From: Actinomyces sp.
GTDB lineage: Bacteria; Actinomycetota; Actinomycetes; Actinomycetales; Actinomycetaceae
Assembly: GCA_012837655.1 (NCBI GenBank)
Contig: DUQT01000211.1
Location: forward strand, 1-18,795
Direction of reading: 5' to 3'
Length of the DNA: 18,795 nt
Part shown: one piece after another, positions 14,111-18,795 of the stretch
How the letters are laid out: every line of letters starts with the position of its first letter
How positions within the stretch are numbered: position 1 is the stretch's first letter
Made by a program: the position numbers and the translations under genes
Notes under the pieces: generated by a model
Seen by the model: only the letters and a program-made list of their open reading frames with translations
Database searches by the model: none
What the model was told of the DNA's origin: nothing

Positions 14111-15544
14111 CTACTGCTCGTCCGGCGTGCCGATTAGGTCGATGCCCTCGTAATCTTCGCCGCGCGAAATGCGGGTCATCGCTTCGCGGGACACGACCTT
14201 GATGCGTTCGCGCGGACCGCGATCGCCTACGACTTCGCCATAATCTTCGCCGAGTTTCTGCTCGTACTGGTCGAGTAGCTCCCAGCCGGACCACTCGGTG
14301 TAGCGGATGCCGCGGTCTTCCAGCAGCTTGATCATCGCGTCGTGGCCGACCTCTTCGGTGTTGGCGTGTAGCTTGCCGGCCTCGGCGTCCTCCACGAGCA
14401 TCGAAATGGTTTCCTGCGCATCCGACTTAGTCGAACCAATCAGGCCCACCGGACCGCGCTTCACCCAGCCGGTTGCGTAGATTCCGTTTAGCGGCTCTCC
14501 GTCCTCGCCAATCACGCGACCAGCGACGTTTGGAATGACGCCGTGCTTTTCGTCGAATGGAATGCCTTCAATGGGGCTGGAGAAGTACCCAACCGCGCGG
14601 TAGACAGCCTGCACGGGGGTTTCGATGAATTCGCCGGTTCCACGCACGCTACCGTCGCCGGTAAGTTCGGTGCGTTCCGTGCGGAAGGCGGCGACGTTTC
14701 CGTCCTCATCCGCAACGATTTCGCTGGGCGACTGGAACATGTGAATGTGGATGCGGCGGCTTGCCTTGTGCTCATCCTGCATCGCGTAATTCGTGAGAGT
14801 CTTGACAACCTGCTTGGTCTGGTTGGACGCGCGAATCGCTTCTTCGGACCCCTCGTCGAAATCGAAGTCTTCCTCATAGACGATCACGTCAACATCGGGC
14901 TGCTTGCCGAGCTCACGCAACTCCAGCGGCGTGAACTTCACCTGCGCGGGACCACGGCGACCAAAGACGTGCACGTCAGTGACGGGGTTCTTCGCGAGGC
15001 CCTCAGCAACGTTTGCGGGGATCTCCGTGACCAGCATGTCCTCAGCGTGCTTCGCCAGAACGCGCGCCACGTCCAGCGCAACGTTACCCGCGCCGATCAC
15101 GGCGATTTCCTTGGCCTCTAGCGGCCATTCACGCGGAAAGTCGGGGTGCCCGTCGTACCAGTACACAAATTCAGAAGCACCGTACACCTGCGGCAAATCA
15201 GAGCCCGGAATATCAAACGGCTTATCCCTGTCCGACCCGGTTGCGAAAATGACCGCATCGTAGTGGTCGTGCAGATCCTCAACCGTCACGTCCCTGCCAA
15301 TGTCGACGTTGCCCAGCAGGCGGATGTCACCGCGCTGCAAAATCTTGTAGAGCGCCACGATGATCTGCTTGATTCGCGGGTGGTCCGGCGCAACACCGTA
15401 GCGCACCAGGCCATACGGGGCGGGCAGTTTTTCAAACAGGTCGATCGCAACGTCCAAGCCGGACTTCGACAAAATGTCAGAGGCATAAATACCAGCCGGG
15501 CCGGCGCCAACGACTGCAACATTCAACGGGCGTGTAGAGCTCAC
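14111..15544 (-). CDS. fprA: Ferredoxin/adrenodoxin-type NADP+ reductase (FprA-like)
   Basis: An FAD flavoenzyme that passes electrons between NADPH and ferredoxin, of the adrenodoxin-reductase-like class found in actinobacteria. It is 477 aa, near the family's 450-480. The FAD dinucleotide fold is VVGAGPAGIYA (G13, G15, G18), followed by PYGLVRYGVAPDHP, a hallmark of this class. The NADP fold is IGAGNVALDVARVL (G151, G153, A156). GRRGPAQVKFT and the C-terminal GWVKRGPVGLIGSTKSDA complete the signature. The GTG at 15544 has AGGGA seven bases upstream. It follows the polyprenyl synthase on the same strand but is separated by a terminator, so it probably has its own promoter. TATACAT at about 15588-15594 (read on the minus strand) is a possible -10. 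Confidence 0.94.
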   Translation of the reverse strand: MSSTRPLNVAVVGAGPAGIYASDILSKSGLDVAIDLFEKLPAPYGLVRYGVAPDHPRIKQIIVALYKILQRGDIRLLGNVDIGRDVTVEDLHDHYDAVIFATGSDRDKPFDIPGSDLPQVYGASEFVYWYDGHPDFPREWPLEAKEIAVIGAGNVALDVARVLAKHAEDMLVTEIPANVAEGLAKNPVTDVHVFGRRGPAQVKFTPLELRELGKQPDVDVIVYEEDFDFDEGSEEAIRASNQTKQVVKTLTNYAMQDEHKASRRIHIHMFQSPSEIVADEDGNVAAFRTERTELTGDGSVRGTGEFIETPVQAVYRAVGYFSSPIEGIPFDEKHGVIPNVAGRVIGEDGEPLNGIYATGWVKRGPVGLIGSTKSDAQETISMLVEDAEAGKLHANTEEVGHDAMIKLLEDRGIRYTEWSGWELLDQYEQKLGEDYGEVVGDRGPRERIKVVSREAMTRISRGEDYEGIDLIGTPDEQ

Positions 15545-15657
15545 TCGACTTCCCTCTATCCTTCAAGAAAATACGCAACCAACAGTTTATGTATATACCT
15601 ACCCAGATTTCCACACCGTCCACCCGTTCCGCGACACGATTCACGTCCGCACACCCC

Positions 15658-15698
15658 AAAACGAAAGACGCCTCCCCTTTTCGGGAAAGCGTCTTTCG
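15658..15698 (-). terminator. Intrinsic terminator after the polyprenyl synthase gene
   Basis: CGAAAGACGC (15662-15671) pairs perfectly with GCGTCTTTCG (15689-15698), with an inner TCCC/GGGA pairing. On the minus strand TTTT follows. It ends the nuo-polyprenyl synthase transcript before the reductase gene. Confidence 0.85.
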
Positions 15699-15781
15699 AT
15701 ATTGATTTTCGAGGGCGGAGCTGGGTTGACCCGCGGTTCCCTGCCCTGGTTCCTACGCGATTCTCTAAATGGCTCTTCTTG

Positions 15782-15817
15782 GGCCGTTCGGTTGTCCGCG
15801 CTTGAGGCCGTTCGGTT
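15782..15817. repeat. Short 12-bp direct repeat downstream of the polyprenyl synthase gene
   Basis: GGCCGTTCGGTT occurs at 15782-15793 and 15806-15817, 24 bases apart. A partial third match (GCCATTCGGT) lies in the last codons of the synthase gene, about 26 bases on. The 130 bases between the gene end and its terminator otherwise show nothing recognisable. Confidence 0.5.
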
Positions 15818-15828
15818 CGGTGCTCGTC

Positions 15829-16842
15829 TTACGCCATTCGGTCAATTGCGAGTGACGCGAACTGGCGCAGTCCTTCCTTGACCGCTGACTCGGGTAGGGG
15901 CTCGATTGCTTCGAGGGCATAATTGGCCCACTCCTGAGCCTTCTGTCGAGTCTCTTCAAGCACTTCGTGAGCCTTCAGTCGATCCACAACTGACTTAAGC
16001 GTCTCTTCGTTTTCGAGATCCGCCTCGTCAATGTCGCGCAGCAACTCCTTGCCGGCGTCGTCTAGAGTTCCCTGCTCAGCGCGCTTGCGCAAAAGCAGGA
16101 CGGGCATGGTAGCCACGCCCTCGACAAGGTCGGTTCCGGCAGTCTTTCCGGTGAGTTCTTCATCGGACGCAAAGTCGATCACGTCATCAGCGATTTGGAA
16201 GGCAACGCCGATGCGATCGCCGAACTCGCGGACGATGTCTGCGGTCTCGTCATCCGCGCCGCCCATCCAGGCTCCAAACGCGGCCGCAGCGTTGATCAAC
16301 GAACCAGTCTTGTCGGCCAGGACCTGGATGTAGAAATCTACGGGATCCTCATCCTTCGGACCGAACGTCTCGTGAAGTTGGCCCATGCACAGGCGCTCAA
16401 ACGTCTCCGCGTGGTAGCGGATTGCCTTCGGACCCAGCATTGAAACAAGCCGAGAAGCCCGGGCAAACAGCACGTCTCCCGCCAAAATGGCACGGTTATT
16501 GCCCCACTCAAGCTGGACGGCCGTCACGCCTCGACGCTGCGGCGCTGAATCCATAACGTCGTCATGGTACAGCGTTGCCAAATGCGTCAGTTCAACCGCT
16601 GTGGCAGCGTTAATGACACTCTCGGAGGCCGGTTCGCCCTCGGACCCAAGATGGGCGCACAGTAGCGTCAAGATCGGTCGCATCCGTTTCCCACCGGCGG
16701 TGGCGAGATGCGAAAGGAGCTCGTCGAGAAGGTCATCCGACCCCTGCACCGAGTCAGTGAGGAGTTCCTCCACTCGGGCGAGGTCGGATGACACTAGCTC
16801 TTCAAGAGCTTCGACTGTTAGGTTCTTCTTCGAATCGGTCAC
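15829..16842 (-). CDS. Long-chain polyprenyl diphosphate synthase
   Basis: A trans-prenyltransferase (337 aa) that extends allylic diphosphates with isopentenyl diphosphate. Both aspartate-rich motifs are intact: DDVMDSAPQRRG (D94, D95, D98) and IADDVIDFASDE (D219, D220, D223). GGKRMRP lies near the N-terminus and GKTAGTDL follows the second motif. The residue five before the first motif is Ala (LATLYHDD), the small side chain that permits long products. This suits a menaquinone side-chain synthase. Its GTG start overlaps the nuoN TGA by four bases (GTGA), so it is translationally coupled to complex I genes. Exact chain length cannot be read from sequence. Confidence 0.93.
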   Translation of the reverse strand: MTDSKKNLTVEALEELVSSDLARVEELLTDSVQGSDDLLDELLSHLATAGGKRMRPILTLLCAHLGSEGEPASESVINAATAVELTHLATLYHDDVMDSAPQRRGVTAVQLEWGNNRAILAGDVLFARASRLVSMLGPKAIRYHAETFERLCMGQLHETFGPKDEDPVDFYIQVLADKTGSLINAAAAFGAWMGGADDETADIVREFGDRIGVAFQIADDVIDFASDEELTGKTAGTDLVEGVATMPVLLLRKRAEQGTLDDAGKELLRDIDEADLENEETLKSVVDRLKAHEVLEETRQKAQEWANYALEAIEPLPESAVKEGLRQFASLAIDRMA

Positions 16843-18413
16843 GGTAGCAATACAAACACATTCGCAAGCGCATCGAGAATCGGCTGCGGGAAAACACCCA
16901 GCGCGATCGTTGCGACGGCTGCGACCATAACTGCAATGAACGTGTAGCCTTCCGACTTCACAACCACCGTGTTTTCATCAGGTTCCGTGAAGAACATGAG
17001 GACGACCAGGCGGAAGTAGTAGAACGCGGTAATCGCCGACGCGATCAGAGCCACGATGACGAGGCCCGCGTAACCGGCAGTAATACCATCTGCGAAGACT
17101 ACGAACTTACCGATGAATCCGGACGTGAGCGGGATACCAGCAAAGCTCAGCAGGAAAATGAGCATAGCGCCAGCTGCGACCGGGGACTTCTTGCCCAGGC
17201 CCGCCCAGCGGGAAATCTCGGTTGCCTCACCCGTGACGTTTGCGCTTACATCAGCGTTACGGACCAGCGCGATGACGCCGAACGCGCCAACCGTCGCAAT
17301 ACCGTAGCCGAGCAGGTAGAACAACACGGAGCCCGCCGACTTCCCGGTTGCCGCAAGCACGCCGATGAGGACGAAGCCTGCGTGAGCAATCGAGGAGTAC
17401 GCCAGCAGTCGCTTGATATCACTTTGAACCAGACCGACAAACGTACCGATCGCGATCGTGAGGACGGCAATGGTTCCGAGGATCCAAATCAGATCCCACT
17501 CGATGCGGGAACCGATGGTCAGGTAGACGCGCAGCATGGTGGCAAATGCGGCCACCTTCACCGCTGCGGCCATGAAGCCCGTGATCGGTGTCGGAGCGCC
17601 CTGGTAAACATCCGGGGTCCATGCGTGGAACGGTGCGGCACCAACCTTGAACAGCAGGCCAACCGTCAGCAGGAATACACCGGCGATCATCATCCAGTCC
17701 ATGCCCGGCACAATCGGGATGGCGCGCGAGATCGAGTTCAGGTTGACGGATCCGGAGTAGCCGTACAGCAGGGCACCACCCATCAGCAGGAATGCCGATG
17801 CGAATGCGCCCAGCAGGAAGTACTTCAATGCGGCTTCCTGCGACAGCTGGCGGCGACGACGAGCCGTTGCAACCAGGATGTATAGAGGTAGTGACAGCAC
17901 TTCCAGTGCAACGAACAGCGCGATCAGCGTGTTCGCTGCGGGGAATACCATCATGCCGCCCAGGGAGAACAGCACTAGCGGGAAGATTTCCGTGCGCTGG
18001 TATCCCTTTGCAATCGAGATGTCTTCATCTGAGGAACCCGGACGATCCGACGGCTGCGCGGCAAACGCACCGTCACCGATTTCAGAGCGGTCCGCAATAA
18101 CCAGAATCGCTAGGAACGCGATGACCAGCAGGATTGACTGCGCGGCCAGTGTGAGTGTGTCCTCGTGGTACTCATTCAGCGCCACGGGGGTTTCCACAAC
18201 TGCGGACCAGCGTGCAACTACAGCTACGAAGGATGCCAGCACCGCAAAGATTGACAGCAGTACCTGGATGGTACGCCGCGCCTTCTGCGGGGCAAAGGCT
18301 TCAACTAGAACACCGAGCACTGCTGCACCCAGGACGATCAGCACGGGAGCAAGGGTCTCCCAGGGCACGTCCGGTGCGGTAATGACAGTTTCCATTGGCA
18401 GGATCGAGTTCAC
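16839..18413 (-). CDS. nuoN: NADH-quinone oxidoreductase subunit N
   Basis: NuoN is an antiporter-like membrane subunit of respiratory complex I that takes part in proton pumping. It is 524 aa with about fourteen hydrophobic spans. Typical stretches are LEVLSLPLYILVA, KVGAAPFHAWTPDVYQGAP with the conserved lysine and histidine, AAVKVAAFATMLR, RLLAYSSIAHAGF and LSFAGIPLTSGFIGKF. A hydrophilic loop rich in Ser, Asp and Gly at about residues 110-138 is longer than in enterobacterial NuoN. The GTG at 18413 has AAGGGAG upstream and overlaps the nuoM stop by four bases (GTGA). The 3' end overlaps the polyprenyl synthase start in the same way. Confidence 0.96.
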   Translation of the reverse strand: MNSILPMETVITAPDVPWETLAPVLIVLGAAVLGVLVEAFAPQKARRTIQVLLSIFAVLASFVAVVARWSAVVETPVALNEYHEDTLTLAAQSILLVIAFLAILVIADRSEIGDGAFAAQPSDRPGSSDEDISIAKGYQRTEIFPLVLFSLGGMMVFPAANTLIALFVALEVLSLPLYILVATARRRRQLSQEAALKYFLLGAFASAFLLMGGALLYGYSGSVNLNSISRAIPIVPGMDWMMIAGVFLLTVGLLFKVGAAPFHAWTPDVYQGAPTPITGFMAAAVKVAAFATMLRVYLTIGSRIEWDLIWILGTIAVLTIAIGTFVGLVQSDIKRLLAYSSIAHAGFVLIGVLAATGKSAGSVLFYLLGYGIATVGAFGVIALVRNADVSANVTGEATEISRWAGLGKKSPVAAGAMLIFLLSFAGIPLTSGFIGKFVVFADGITAGYAGLVIVALIASAITAFYYFRLVVLMFFTEPDENTVVVKSEGYTFIAVMVAAVATIALGVFPQPILDALANVFVLLP

Positions 18414-18795
18414 TTGTCGCTCCCTTCCGTGATGGCTTCAAGGCCGATTGCATCAGCCGATCCGCCATCTTGAACCGAGGCAATGTTCTGTCCCGATTCC
18501 AGTTGCTGTAGCGCAGTGTCCGCTACAGGGTTAAGTGCGTTAACCAGCGGGGCGGACCAGATACCAAGTACGACCATTGCGATCAGTACCGGGGTGATGA
18601 CGCCCTTTTCGCGCATATTCATGTCCGTGTACTTATCTGCATCAGCAGGTACCGGACCAGTGAAGATCGCCTGGTAAGGAATCAGCAGGTACAGGGCTGC
18701 CAGCACAACGCCAAGGACCGCGAAGATCGCGGCGGCGGGGTTGACCTTCCACGTGCCAACGAGGACGAGGAACTCCGGTACGAATCCGGACAGGC
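18410..18795 (-). CDS. nuoM: NADH-quinone oxidoreductase subunit M, C-terminal part (cut by window edge)
   Basis: The frame is open to the window edge, so only the last 127 or so residues are seen. The first visible residues, LSGFVPEFLVLVGTW, are the conserved segment of NuoM late transmembrane helices. They are followed by a span (AIFAVLGVVLAALYLL), a hydrophilic stretch with DMNMREK, another span (VITPVLIAMVVLGIW) and a polar tail ending AITEGSDK. NuoM is a proton-pumping subunit of complex I. The TGA stop lies within the GTGA shared with nuoN. The polar tail after the last span, about 45 residues, is longer than usual. Confidence 0.92.
   Translation of the reverse strand, partial: LSGFVPEFLVLVGTWKVNPAAAIFAVLGVVLAALYLLIPYQAIFTGPVPADADKYTDMNMREKGVITPVLIAMVVLGIWSAPLVNALNPVADTALQQLESGQNIASVQDGGSADAIGLEAITEGSDK

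Noticed and set aside
15146..15805. Plus-strand 219-codon frame opposite the ferredoxin reductase gene
   Set aside because: It is antisense to a well-supported flavoenzyme and has no motif or ribosome-binding site of note.

Overview
The window looks like core chromosome of an actinobacterium. The evidence is a NusG with a roughly 90-residue acidic N-terminal extension, an FprA/adrenodoxin-reductase-like ferredoxin-NADP reductase, a long-chain polyprenyl synthase attached to the nuo (complex I) operon, many GTG starts, and tRNA genes without encoded CCA. The moderate G+C and gene set are compatible with the Actinomycetaceae or relatives, but I cannot fix a genus from the sequence alone.

Layout. 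Positions 1-1336 (minus) hold nusG, secE and tRNA-Trp, with an intrinsic terminator between secE and nusG. Positions 1538-2746 (plus) hold an aspartate-type aminotransferase closed by a strong terminator. An AGCS-family amino-acid/cation symporter (minus) and a monoacylglycerol-lipase-like hydrolase (plus) then diverge from a 200-bp spacer containing an imperfect palindrome. The hydrolase converges on an APH-fold phosphotransferase (minus). That gene diverges from a plus-strand pair: an adenosine-deaminase-family enzyme overlapping a fused double alpha/beta hydrolase. Next on the minus strand come a YbjJ-like MFS transporter and murB, followed upstream by a cluster transcribed tRNA-Tyr, tRNA-Thr, tRNA-Met and rpmG (L33). 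HtpX follows, then a 400-bp spacer with a 33-bp tandem repeat array, then the ferredoxin-NADP reductase. The window ends with nuoM (partial), nuoN and a polyprenyl synthase, joined by two 4-nt GTGA stop/start overlaps.

How the genes work together. The left end and the tRNA/rpmG cluster serve transcription, translation and secretion. In many actinobacteria rpmG, murB, an aminotransferase, tRNA-Trp, secE and nusG lie close together; here that neighbourhood is interrupted by transport, lipid-hydrolase, purine and kinase-like genes. The right end is respiratory: complex I membrane subunits with a prenyl synthase that probably makes the menaquinone side chain, beside a ferredoxin reductase.

I see no mobile element, CRISPR array, phage gene or obvious novel multi-gene system. 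The least explained features are the 33-bp repeat array at 13848-13945 (a palindromic core at exact 33-bp spacing with one compensatory change), the two 10-bp direct repeats 20 bp apart between the kinase-like and deaminase genes, the double-triad hydrolase fusion, and a short reading frame coupled to the aminotransferase start.
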